Source: Streptomyces sp. ISL-96 | GTDB taxonomy: Bacteria > Actinomycetota > Actinomycetes > Streptomycetales > Streptomycetaceae | Assembly (NCBI RefSeq): GCF_018614035.1 | Contig: NZ_JAGGPA010000018.1 | Span: 124,001-188,000, forward strand | DNA length: 64,000 bases | Reading direction: 5' to 3' | Part shown: positions 24,776 to 33,189 of the stretch, in pieces | Layout: each line of letters opens with the position of its first letter | Numbering within the stretch: position 1 is the first letter of the stretch | Notes under the pieces: generated by a model | Seen by the model: the letters and a program-made list of their open reading frames with translations, nothing else | Told to the model about the DNA's origin: nothing | The model's database searches: none | Translations under genes and position numbers: made by a program

Positions 24776-25545
24776 GGCGCCTGGAACCCCGCGTCACGCA
24801 GCAGCTTCTGCGCCTTCGGGGAGGCGAGCCACTTCACGAAGTCCGAGGCCTCCTCGCCGTGCCCGGAGTCGTCGAGCACGGCGGCCGGATAGGACGCGAC
24901 GGCGTTCTGCGCGTCGGGTACGGCGACCGTGGTGACCTTGCCCCCGGCCGCCGCGGCGTCGGTCACGTACACCAGACCGGCATCGGCCTCGCCCAGCTCC
25001 ACCTTGCTCAGTACGGCGCGCACATTCGGCTCCTGGGAGACGGGTTTCACCTTCACATCCGCCCCGTCCAGAATTTTCTGGCTGTAGCGGCCGACCGGCA
25101 CCTCGGGCGCCGCGAGAACCACCTTCAGGCCGCTCCTGGAGAGGTCCTTCAGGCCGCCGATCTTCTCCGGGTTGCCCCGGGCGGTGGCGATGGTGAGGCG
25201 GTTCTTGGCGATGACGACCGGTTCGCCGGTGTTCTCCTTCAGCCCCTCCATGGTCTTCGTGTCGGCGGTGACCAGAGCGTCGGCGGGCACGCCCTGGCGT
25301 ACCTGCGAGGCGAGTTCCTGAGAGCCGTTGAAGGAGAAGGTGACCTTCGTGCCGGCGTGCTCCTTCTCGTACGCCGCCCCGGCCGCCGTGAACACATCGG
25401 TGAGCGAGGCCGCGGCGAGGACGGTGATCTCGGAGGAGCCCGCCTTGGCGCCGGCCTTCTCGCCGCCTTCACCGCCGCACGCGGCGAGCAGCGGGACGAG
25501 CAGCAGCGAGGCGGTGATGACGGGAAGGACGGTACGGCGTCGCAC
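24772..25545 (-). CDS. modA: Molybdate-binding lipoprotein (ModA)
   Basis: 257 residues from GTG 25545. This start gives a normal lipoprotein signal (RRRTVLPV, a hydrophobic stretch, then lipobox LAAC); an ATG at 25614 adds 23 residues ahead of it and overlaps the upstream gene. ModA motifs: LAAASLTDVF near the N-terminus of the mature protein, FNGSQELA, PADALVTAD, and PVGRYSQKIL. It captures molybdate outside the membrane and hands it to ModBC, with which it overlaps by 4 bp. Confidence 0.92.
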   Translation of the reverse strand: MRRRTVLPVITASLLLVPLLAACGGEGGEKAGAKAGSSEITVLAAASLTDVFTAAGAAYEKEHAGTKVTFSFNGSQELASQVRQGVPADALVTADTKTMEGLKENTGEPVVIAKNRLTIATARGNPEKIGGLKDLSRSGLKVVLAAPEVPVGRYSQKILDGADVKVKPVSQEPNVRAVLSKVELGEADAGLVYVTDAAAAGGKVTTVAVPDAQNAVASYPAAVLDDSGHGEEASDFVKWLASPKAQKLLRDAGFQAP

Positions 25546-25591
25546 GGAAACCCCCGGGGTGTCGGAAACGGCCGGCTGGGACAGAGCCGGT

Positions 25592-25987
25592 TCACACACG
25601 GTCGATATGGACATTGGTCGACTTCACGCGGGCGACCGCCTCCATCCCGACCTCCAGGCCGAGCTCTTCGACGGCCTCCCGGGTCAGCAGGGAGACCAGC
25701 CGGTGGGGACCCGCCTGTATTTCGACCTGGGCGGCGACATCGCCGAGCTTCACCGCCGTGATGATCCCGGCGAAGGCGTTGCGCGCGCTCGTGTACGGGA
25801 TGTCGCCGTGCTCATTGGCCTGCTGGGCCAGCTCGACCGCGTACGCCGCGAGAACGGGGCCGTCGATCAGCCGCCGGCCGCTGTCGTCCCTGCGCGTGGT
25901 GATCCGCTCGGCGTCTGCCCAGCGGCGGACGGTGTCGGAGCTGACGCCGAGAAGCCGCGCCGCCTGCTGAGTGGTGTAGGACCGCAT
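25592..25987 (-). CDS. MerR/excisionase-type regulator with molybdate-binding Mop domain
   Basis: 131 residues from ATG 25987 (MRSYTTQQ); an ATG three codons upstream is possible. Helix-turn-helix at about 5-50 (TTQQAARLLGVSSDTVRRWADAERI), then a Mop/TOBE domain at about 65-131 (TSARNAFAGIITAVKLGDVAAQ ... STNVHIDRV in outline). This pairing gives a molybdate-sensing DNA-binding protein, so it probably controls the mod genes that follow, or its own promoter. It is the first gene of the mod cluster; 46 bp separate it from the chosen modA start. Confidence 0.88.
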   Translation of the reverse strand: MRSYTTQQAARLLGVSSDTVRRWADAERITTRRDDSGRRLIDGPVLAAYAVELAQQANEHGDIPYTSARNAFAGIITAVKLGDVAAQVEIQAGPHRLVSLLTREAVEELGLEVGMEAVARVKSTNVHIDRV

Positions 25988-26275
25988 GTGCGGCAATGTA
26001 CGACCGTTTTGGGCGCACCTGCAAGGAAGATCGGCCGATGCTCCTGGCAGCTGCGGTGCGGCTCGTACGAAGAGACGAGAGCGGCCACAGCCTGTGAAGC
26101 CGCGCTCCTAGACCCGTACTTCGCAGGTCACCCGATCGTGAAGATCAACTGGTCACGACCGATCGCCGCTCAGTCCGGTCCGCAACGGCGATCGCAATGC
26201 CGGTCCGATCCGGTCGGGTTCGGACGCCGAAGAGCCGCTGCGGCGAACCTTTTCAGCGACCCGCGAAGTCCGGGC
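25988..26275. other. 288-bp intergenic region between mod operon and the LPG-synthase-like gene
   Basis: It should hold the mod operon promoter (read leftwards) and the 3' region of the 906-residue gene. A 9-bp perfect inverted repeat, cgatcgccg (26160-26168) and cggcgatcg (26186-26194), with a 17-nt spacer is the only clear structure. A T run is absent, so it could be a terminator of the gene ending at 26276 or a regulator site. No ORF with coding bias is seen. Confidence 0.4.
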
Positions 26276-28996
26276 CTAGAGCTGCTCCTTGCGTGTCAGC
26301 TGGTTGAAGGACAGCCAGCCCGGCAGCACCGGCAGCCAGAACGTCAGCAGTCGGTACAGCAGCACCGCCGGCGCCGCGATCCCCGCGGGCAGCCCCGCGA
26401 CCGACAGCGCCGCGATGAGCGCGCCCTCGACCGCGCCGACACCGCCGGGCGTCGGTACCGCGGAACCCAGCGCGTTGGCGGTCAGGAAGACCACCGCGAT
26501 GGTGGCGTAGCTCAGATGGGTGTCGCTGTCGAAGGCGCGGATCGACGCGTCCAGGCACATCACGAACGAAGCGGTCAGCAGCAGCATCCCGCCGATACCG
26601 GTGATCAGCTTCTGCGGCCGCTGCAGTACGTCGAGCATGCGGGGCACCACACCCGCGAACAAAGACCGCACCCGCGTCACCACGAACCTGCGCAGGATCG
26701 GCACGGCCGTCACCACCAGCGCCAGCACCGCCGCCGTCAGCAGTCCGGCGATGACCGTCCGGGACGGGGAGAGCGTGGGGGTCCGTTCGGTGCCCGTCAC
26801 GTAACCGAAAACCATCAGCAGCGTGATGTGCGCGGCGAGACCGAAGAGCTGGGAGGCGCCGACACTCGCCACCGCCAGCCCGGGGCGTACGCCGGCGCGC
26901 TGGAGGAACCGGGTGTTGAGCGCCACGCCGCCGATCGCCGCCGGGGCGACCAGCTTCACGAAGGAACCGGCCACCTGCGCCTTGACGGTGCGCCAGAAGG
27001 GCACCTTCTCGGGTACGAAGCCCAGCAGACTCATCGCCGCGGCCGGATAGCTCAGCGCGGAGAACAGCACGGCCACCGCGGCCCAGCGCCAGTCCGCCTT
27101 CGCGATCGCTTCGCTCATGTCGTTGGCCATCAGCGTCGAGATCAGGAAGTACGCGGCGAACGCACCGGCGATGACGCTGACGAGCGTGCGCGGTCTGATG
27201 CGCTCCAGGCGGGCCGGCTCGACCAGTGCCTGCGGACGGATCAGCAGCACCTGGTGGCGGATCTGCGTCAGCAGGTCTTCTTCGCGTGCCTTCTCCAGCG
27301 CCTCCTCTATGGCCCCCTTTTCGGCCTTCTTCTCCGCCCGTGCGTCCTTGCGGCCATTGGCCGGCGCGGCCTCGGCGGTGCCCGGCTCGGCCGCCCCGGC
27401 CGGCTTGGCGGCGTGTGACGCGTCGAGCACCGCCTCGCGCTCACGCTGCGAGCGTTCGCGCGCCAGCTTGCGCAGCGTGGAGCGGGTGGAGCGGCTGAGC
27501 GCGATCGGCTGGAGCAGCGGCAGGCTGTCTGCGACCGCGTCGGGGCCCAGCACCTCCACGGCGGCGGCCACGGCCCGCTCGGCACCGGCGCGCAGCGCGA
27601 GCGTCGTCAGGAGCTGCGCGACGTCCATGCGCAGGACGACGTCGCCCGCCGCGATCTCGCCGCCGCGCAGATCGGTCAGGATCACCCTGCCGGAACGATC
27701 CACCAAGATCGCGTCACCGACCAGCCGCCGGTGCGCGATACGGCGAGACTGGAGGGCCTTCACCTGGCGCCAGGCACCGCGCATCAGCTCGTCGGTGATC
27801 TCCTCGTCGGGCAGCGAGTCCAGCGAACGGCCGCCCAGGTGCTCGTACACAAGCATCACGGCGTCGGGGCCGAGCTCGGACGTGGCGATCAGCTTGGGCG
27901 CGTTGGCCCCGGCGGCGATGGCGGCGTACGCGAGCAGCGCCTCCTGCTCCAGGGCCTGGCGCAGGGACTGGATCGAGCGGCGCTGGGTGATGCCGCGCAG
28001 GGTCACCTGACGCCACACGCGGTAGAAGAACCCCTGCGCCTGCTGTTCGCGGTCGACGACGGTGACGTCGAGGGGCGGCCCGTCCTCCAGGGTGACGAGG
28101 TAGCGGCGCCCGCGGTCGCCCTGCTCGGCCGAGTCGGGCACGTCCTCGGCGCGCATCGCCGTCACCGGACGGAACCCGACGTGCCGCAGCCCCGCGAGGA
28201 GGGTCTGGCCGGTGGGCCGTACGTTCGGGGAACCGACGGCGTAGAGCGTCCCGTACGCGACCGTCCAGCCGATCAGCACGGTCACGATGATCGAGAACGG
28301 CGTGGTCTGGCGGCCGACCAGTACGGCGAAGGAGTTGAGCAGCAGCACCGCCCACAGCGCCACGCGCCAGCGAGGCCTGCGGGCCATGCCGACCGCCGTC
28401 ATGTACGCGATGACGGGCGCCAGGTAACCGTGCACGGGATCGGTCAGTTCGCCGTTCGCCGTCGCCTGTGTGAGCGCTTCCCTGATCGCGTCCGGGGCGG
28501 CCTCGGAGACCCACAGGTCGGTGGCGAGTGCGACACCGTGCGCGAGCACGGCCGCGAGCACACCGTCCGCGATCCGCAGTCCGTCGCGCTTGATCAGCCG
28601 CTCGATCGCGAAGGCGACCGGGAGGATCAGTACGGCGATGCTGGAGATCAGGCCGGCCAGTTTGATGAAGACGTCGGGGGTCTGGCCGGTGCCCTTGCTG
28701 ATGTCCTGTTCGAGCCCCGACGCGGTGCCGTGCGCGAAGGCCGCGATGCCCAGTACGCAGACGATGCCCAGCACGCCAACGAGCAGTCGTACCAGGTCGG
28801 AGGGGCGGTGTACGCGCGCGGAGAGCAGCGGTTCGTCGCCGGAGACACGGTCGATGGCGCTTCCTTCGGGCCCGCTGGTCATGTTCTTCGTGGGCCTCTC
28901 GGGTGCGTCAGGGCGTGACTCGGCGCCAGGGGTGCCCGCCGCCGGCGGAGGCCGCACGCCCTGCTCGTTCGCTGTTTCCTCTTGATCTCGTATCAC
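26276..28996 (-). CDS. Kinase-like plus LPG-synthase transmembrane (UPF0104) fusion protein
   Basis: 906 residues, GTG start. N-terminal block of about six helices (about 65-250), then a cytoplasmic kinase-like domain (about 290-520), a charged linker with Lys/Glu runs (about 540-600), then the LPG_synthase_TM/UPF0104 domain with about seven to eight helices to the C-terminus. The kinase-like part shows QEALLAYAAIAAGAN, YEHLGGRSLDSLP and, where HRD and DFG would be, AHRRLVGDAI and LTDLRGG; both are degenerate, so phosphotransfer is doubtful. The UPF0104 part is shared with MprF-type lipid flippases but has no aminoacyl-transferase domain. A role in lipid handling or envelope stress is inference. 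Confidence 0.85.
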   Translation of the reverse strand: MIRDQEETANEQGVRPPPAAGTPGAESRPDAPERPTKNMTSGPEGSAIDRVSGDEPLLSARVHRPSDLVRLLVGVLGIVCVLGIAAFAHGTASGLEQDISKGTGQTPDVFIKLAGLISSIAVLILPVAFAIERLIKRDGLRIADGVLAAVLAHGVALATDLWVSEAAPDAIREALTQATANGELTDPVHGYLAPVIAYMTAVGMARRPRWRVALWAVLLLNSFAVLVGRQTTPFSIIVTVLIGWTVAYGTLYAVGSPNVRPTGQTLLAGLRHVGFRPVTAMRAEDVPDSAEQGDRGRRYLVTLEDGPPLDVTVVDREQQAQGFFYRVWRQVTLRGITQRRSIQSLRQALEQEALLAYAAIAAGANAPKLIATSELGPDAVMLVYEHLGGRSLDSLPDEEITDELMRGAWRQVKALQSRRIAHRRLVGDAILVDRSGRVILTDLRGGEIAAGDVVLRMDVAQLLTTLALRAGAERAVAAAVEVLGPDAVADSLPLLQPIALSRSTRSTLRKLARERSQREREAVLDASHAAKPAGAAEPGTAEAAPANGRKDARAEKKAEKGAIEEALEKAREEDLLTQIRHQVLLIRPQALVEPARLERIRPRTLVSVIAGAFAAYFLISTLMANDMSEAIAKADWRWAAVAVLFSALSYPAAAMSLLGFVPEKVPFWRTVKAQVAGSFVKLVAPAAIGGVALNTRFLQRAGVRPGLAVASVGASQLFGLAAHITLLMVFGYVTGTERTPTLSPSRTVIAGLLTAAVLALVVTAVPILRRFVVTRVRSLFAGVVPRMLDVLQRPQKLITGIGGMLLLTASFVMCLDASIRAFDSDTHLSYATIAVVFLTANALGSAVPTPGGVGAVEGALIAALSVAGLPAGIAAPAVLLYRLLTFWLPVLPGWLSFNQLTRKEQL

Positions 28997-29142
28997 CTGT
29001 CACCGCCCGGATGATGGTGGCATGACCGGATGACAGAGGGGGGCATCAGGGTGCATTGCGGGGGCATGAAGTGTTTTGGATGTCTTGGATACGCCCCACG
29101 GAGCAGCACGCACTGTCGGAGGCGTGGTGCAGGATGGTCCGG

Positions 29143-29529
29143 ATGAGCCACGAGCCGGATGTCTCCGCACTGCCCGAGTACGCCGAGCGCGTGCTGGAGG
29201 TGGCCGAGATGATTCCACCCGGCCGTGTGATGACGTACGGGGACGTCGCCGAGTGGCTTGAGGAGGGCGGCCCCCGCCAGGTGGGGCGGGTCATGGCGCT
29301 CTACGGCGGCGGCGCGCCCTGGTGGCGCGTGGTGCGTTCCGACGGCGTACTGCTGCCGGGCCACGAACTGCGGGCGCTGGACCACTACCGCGCGGAGGGC
29401 ACCCCGCTGCGGACAGCCTCCCGGCAGTCCGGGACCCACCTGCCGCGCCTGGACATGAAGCAGGCGAGGTGGGACGGCGGTACGGCCGGATCCGGCGGAA
29501 GTGCACAAGTTCACACGACTCACACCTGA
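29143..29529 (+). CDS. Alkyltransferase-like (Atl) DNA repair protein, no active cysteine
   Basis: 128 residues from ATG 29143; ATG 29134 is three codons earlier. MGMT-type DNA-binding fold: IPPGRVMTYGDVAEW (24-38), then GGPRQVGRVM, and P59-W60-W61-R62-V63-V64 where active alkyltransferases have PCHRV. The cysteine is replaced by Trp, the mark of Atl proteins, which bind O6-alkylguanine, flip it out and pass the lesion to nucleotide excision repair. It sits directly before two recombination helicase-nucleases. From memory, Rv3204 holds this place in M. tuberculosis. Confidence 0.88.
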   Translation: MSHEPDVSALPEYAERVLEVAEMIPPGRVMTYGDVAEWLEEGGPRQVGRVMALYGGGAPWWRVVRSDGVLLPGHELRALDHYRAEGTPLRTASRQSGTHLPRLDMKQARWDGGTAGSGGSAQVHTTHT

Positions 29530-29766
29530 CAGCTTCCTGCATGCGCGGTCGTAGTGGGGAATGGCCGGACCGTACGGGGCGCCGGGTGAGGCACCGGGCG
29601 CGGCTCCGGGCGGGGCAGGAAGCGGACTCGCTGCGTCCCGGTCGCCCACTGGCGTAGCGTCGTCCTCCTCCGCACGCGGCACGCGCGTACCGCTCATCCC
29701 GCATCCCCCACGCCCCGCGCGTGGCCGGCGAGTCAATCCGTACACCCACCAGGACCGGCGATCCAC

Positions 29767-32700
29767 GTGAGCTCCTCCCCTTCCGCAGAAGCCCCAGGTT
29801 CGGCACGTTCCGCGGGCTCCGCCTGGAATCCGCCGCACCGTAAGGCGCGGCAGCGGACCCCGGGCGCGTACCGACTGGTGCGTACCCCGCCGGGCCCGGT
29901 GGACCCTCCTCTTCTTGACGCGCGACAGCGCGCGGTGGTTGAGCATGCCGGCGGTCCGCTGCTGGTCCTGGCGGGACCGGGCACCGGCAAGACGACGACA
30001 CTCGTGGAGGCGGTCGCCGCGCGTGTCGCCGCAGGAGCCGACCCTCGGCGCATCCTGGTGCTCACTTTCAGCCGCAAGGCGGCGGTGGAACTGCGCGACC
30101 GTATGGCGCTGCGGCTCGGCGGTGCGTACGGGCCGCAGGCCACCACCTTTCACTCCTTCTGTTACGCCCTGGTCCGCGTCCACCAGGACAGCGACCTCTT
30201 CAGCGAACCGCTGCGACTGCTGTCCGGCCCCGAACAGGATGTGGCGGTACGCGACCTGCTGGCGGGCCACGTGGACCTGGAGCGCGACGGCCGTCCCGCT
30301 CCCGTCCGGTGGCCGGACGAACTGCGCGCCTGTCTCACGACGCGCGGCTTCGCCGACGAGGTGCGGGCCGTGCTGGCGCGCAGCCGGGAACTGGGGCTCG
30401 GCCCCGACGCCCTGGGGGCCTTCGCGGCCCGTACCGGGCGGCCCGACTGGAAGGCCGCGGCGGCCTTCCTGGCCGAGTATCTCGACGTACTCGACATGCA
30501 GGGCGTCCTGGACTACGCCGAACTGGTCCACCGCGCGGTGCTGCTCGCCGAGCAGGCGGAGCTCACGGGCCGGCTCAGCGCCCAGTACGACGCGGTCTTC
30601 GTGGACGAGTACCAGGACACCGACCCGGCGCAGGTCCGCCTCCTGCACGCGCTGGCCGGTTCGGGGCGCACCCTGGTGGCGTTCGGTGACCCGGACCAGT
30701 CGATCTACGCGTTCCGCGGTGCGGACGTCGGCGGCATCCTCGACTTCCCGGACACGTTCCGCGGAACGGACGGCAGTCCTTCCCCGGTGGAGGTCCTGAC
30801 GACCTCCCGCCGCTCGGGAGCGGGCCTCCTGGAGGCCACCCGCCGGCTCACCCTCCGGATGCCGCTGACGCGCCTGCCGGCCGGAAAGGTACGGGCGCAC
30901 CGCGACCTGGCTCCGGTACGCGAAGGGGGCCGCGTGGAGGTGTTCACGTACCCGACGGCGGGCACGGAGCTCGACAACATCGCGGACATCCTGCGCCGCG
31001 CCCACCTGGAGGAGGGCGTGCCGTGGAACGAGATGGCGGTACTGGTACGAGCCGGCGGCCGCACGATCCCCGCCGTACGCCGCGCCCTGACCTCCGCGGG
31101 CGTCCCCCTGGACATCGACGGCGACGACCTCGCCCTGCGCCACGAGCCCGCGGTAACCCCCCTGCTGACGGCCCTACGAGCAGTGGCAGAAGCAGCACTT
31201 GGCCAACCGGCCGACGACGTCCCCCAGGACGAGCCCGCCGACCCGCCCGCCGCCACGCAAACCTGGCTCAGTACAGAGGTCGCCGCCGAACTGCTCGCCT
31301 CGCCGCTCGCCGGCATGGACACCGCCGACCTCCGCCGTCTGGGCCGCGCCCTGCGCGACGAGGAGCGCGCCGCCGGGAACCGGCTCCCGCCGCCCTCCGA
31401 CGAGCTGCTGGCCCGCGCCCTCGCCGAACCGGAGCGGCTGGCTGCGCACGACCCGGCGTACGCCCGCGGCGCCCAGCGCCTCGGCGCGCTCCTGCTCAAG
31501 GCCCGCACCGTCCTCCAAGCCGGCGGCACCGCCGAAGAGGCCCTCTGGGAGCTGTGGAACGGCACCCCGTGGCCGGGGCGCCTCGAACGCGCCGCCCTGC
31601 GCGGCGGCGCGGCAGGCCGCAACGCCGACCGGGACCTCGACGCCGTGTGCGCACTGTTCGACACCGCCGCCCGCGCCGAGGAACGCTCCGGCGGCCGCGG
31701 CGCCCTCAACTTCCTCGAAGAGCTCGACGCCCAGGACATCGCCGCCGACACCCTCAGCAAGCGCGCCGTACGCCCCGACGCCGTACGCCTGATGACCGCG
31801 CACCGGTCAAAAGGGCTGGAGTGGCGCCTGGTCGTCGTGGCGGGCGTACAGGAGGGTCTGTGGCCGGACCTGCGCCGCCGGGGTTCGCTCCTCGAAGCCG
31901 ACAGGATCGGTCGCGACGGCCTCGCCGAGCCCCTGACCCCCGGCGCCCTCCTCGCCGAGGAACGACGGCTCTTCTACGTCGCCGCGACCCGCGCCCGCGA
32001 GCGCCTCGTCGTCACCGCCGTCAAGGCCCCCGCCGACGACGGCGACCAGCCCTCCCGCTTCCTCACCGAACTCGGCGTCGAACCCAAGGACGTCACAGGC
32101 CGCCCCCGCCGCCCGCTCGCCGTAGCCGCCCTCGTCGCCGAACTGCGCGCCACCACCGTCGACCCGGCGGCGACCCCCGCGCTGCGCGACGAGGCCGCCC
32201 GCAGACTGGCCCGCCTCGCCGCACTCGCGGACGAGGACGGGCAGCCGCTGGTCCCTTCGGCGCACCCGTACCGCTGGTGGGGCCTGTACGACCCGACGCA
32301 CAGCAGCATCCCCCTGCGCGACCGCAACGAGCCCGTGGCGCTCTCGGGAAGCGCACTGGACCAGCTCGCGAACACGTGCTCCCTCCAGTGGTTCCTGGGA
32401 CGCGAGGTAAAGGCGGACGCACCCGCGACCGCCGCCCAGGGCTTCGGCAACGTCGTGCACGTCCTCGCCGACGAGGTCGCGTCCGGCCGTACGCCCGCCG
32501 ACCTCGCCGTACTCATGGAACGCCTCGACTCCGTCTGGAACGCACTCGCCTTCGACGCGCCCTGGAAGTCCACACAGGAGAAGGAGCACGCGCGCGTCGC
32601 CCTGGAACGCTTCCTCCAGTGGCACGTCATGGACCGCGGCGGCCGCACCCCGGTCGCGACCGAGCACGACTTCGACGTGACCCTGGAGGCGGGCGGGGAG

Positions 32701-33138
32701 TACGAGGTGCGCATCCGCGGTTCCATGGACCGCGTCGAAAAGGACGCCGAAGGACGGGCGTACGTCGTCGACTTCAAGACCGGAAAAGCGACCCCCACGC
32801 GCGATGAGGTCGCCCACCACCCGCAGCTCGCCGTCTACCAGCTCGCCGTACGGGAAGGCGCTGTGGACGAGGCGTTCGGCGGAACGCGCCCCGAGCCCGG
32901 CGGCGCCGAACTCGTCCAGCTGCGCCAGGCCGCCGCCAAGAAGGACGGCGGGGAAGCACTCCCCAAAATCCAGGCACAGGAGCCGCTCGCCGGGGAGTGG
33001 GTCGGCGACCTGCTCGCCACCGCCGCGGGCCGCGTACTCGACGAACGCTTCAGCCCGGCGACCGGCCAGCACTGCACGCACTGCGCGTTCCGCGCCGCGT
33101 GCAGCGCGCAGCCGGAGGGCCGCCACATCGTCGAGTAG
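29767..33138 (+). CDS. adnA: AdnA-type helicase-nuclease subunit
   Basis: 1123 residues, GTG start. UvrD-like motor: Walker A LAGPGTGKTT (residues 70-77 core), FVDEYQDTDPAQ (motif II), FGDPDQSIYAFRG (motif III), MTAHRSKGLEW and YVAATRARERL. The C-terminal RecB/AddB-type nuclease has the VVDFKTGK motif (about 1000) and four cysteines, C871 and C1103-x2-C1106-x5-C1112, that fit a 4Fe-4S cluster. It is followed 51 bp on by the second subunit. AdnA-AdnB (Rv3202c-Rv3201c, from memory) resects DNA double-strand breaks, the actinobacterial counterpart of RecBCD/AddAB. Assignment to AdnA rather than AdnB is by gene order. Confidence 0.88.
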   Translation: MSSSPSAEAPGSARSAGSAWNPPHRKARQRTPGAYRLVRTPPGPVDPPLLDARQRAVVEHAGGPLLVLAGPGTGKTTTLVEAVAARVAAGADPRRILVLTFSRKAAVELRDRMALRLGGAYGPQATTFHSFCYALVRVHQDSDLFSEPLRLLSGPEQDVAVRDLLAGHVDLERDGRPAPVRWPDELRACLTTRGFADEVRAVLARSRELGLGPDALGAFAARTGRPDWKAAAAFLAEYLDVLDMQGVLDYAELVHRAVLLAEQAELTGRLSAQYDAVFVDEYQDTDPAQVRLLHALAGSGRTLVAFGDPDQSIYAFRGADVGGILDFPDTFRGTDGSPSPVEVLTTSRRSGAGLLEATRRLTLRMPLTRLPAGKVRAHRDLAPVREGGRVEVFTYPTAGTELDNIADILRRAHLEEGVPWNEMAVLVRAGGRTIPAVRRALTSAGVPLDIDGDDLALRHEPAVTPLLTALRAVAEAALGQPADDVPQDEPADPPAATQTWLSTEVAAELLASPLAGMDTADLRRLGRALRDEERAAGNRLPPPSDELLARALAEPERLAAHDPAYARGAQRLGALLLKARTVLQAGGTAEEALWELWNGTPWPGRLERAALRGGAAGRNADRDLDAVCALFDTAARAEERSGGRGALNFLEELDAQDIAADTLSKRAVRPDAVRLMTAHRSKGLEWRLVVVAGVQEGLWPDLRRRGSLLEADRIGRDGLAEPLTPGALLAEERRLFYVAATRARERLVVTAVKAPADDGDQPSRFLTELGVEPKDVTGRPRRPLAVAALVAELRATTVDPAATPALRDEAARRLARLAALADEDGQPLVPSAHPYRWWGLYDPTHSSIPLRDRNEPVALSGSALDQLANTCSLQWFLGREVKADAPATAAQGFGNVVHVLADEVASGRTPADLAVLMERLDSVWNALAFDAPWKSTQEKEHARVALERFLQWHVMDRGGRTPVATEHDFDVTLEAGGEYEVRIRGSMDRVEKDAEGRAYVVDFKTGKATPTRDEVAHHPQLAVYQLAVREGAVDEAFGGTRPEPGGAELVQLRQAAAKKDGGEALPKIQAQEPLAGEWVGDLLATAAGRVLDERFSPATGQHCTHCAFRAACSAQPEGRHIVE

Positions 33139-33189
33139 CGGAAGCTTCACGGTCCGTGGTTGTCAGTGGGGCCGGATAGCCTCTCTGGG

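Noticed and set aside
33160..33189. TTG 33160 as the adnB start
   Set aside because: It adds ten residues with no ribosome site; GTG 33190 gives a start nearer the helicase core. The choice stays open.
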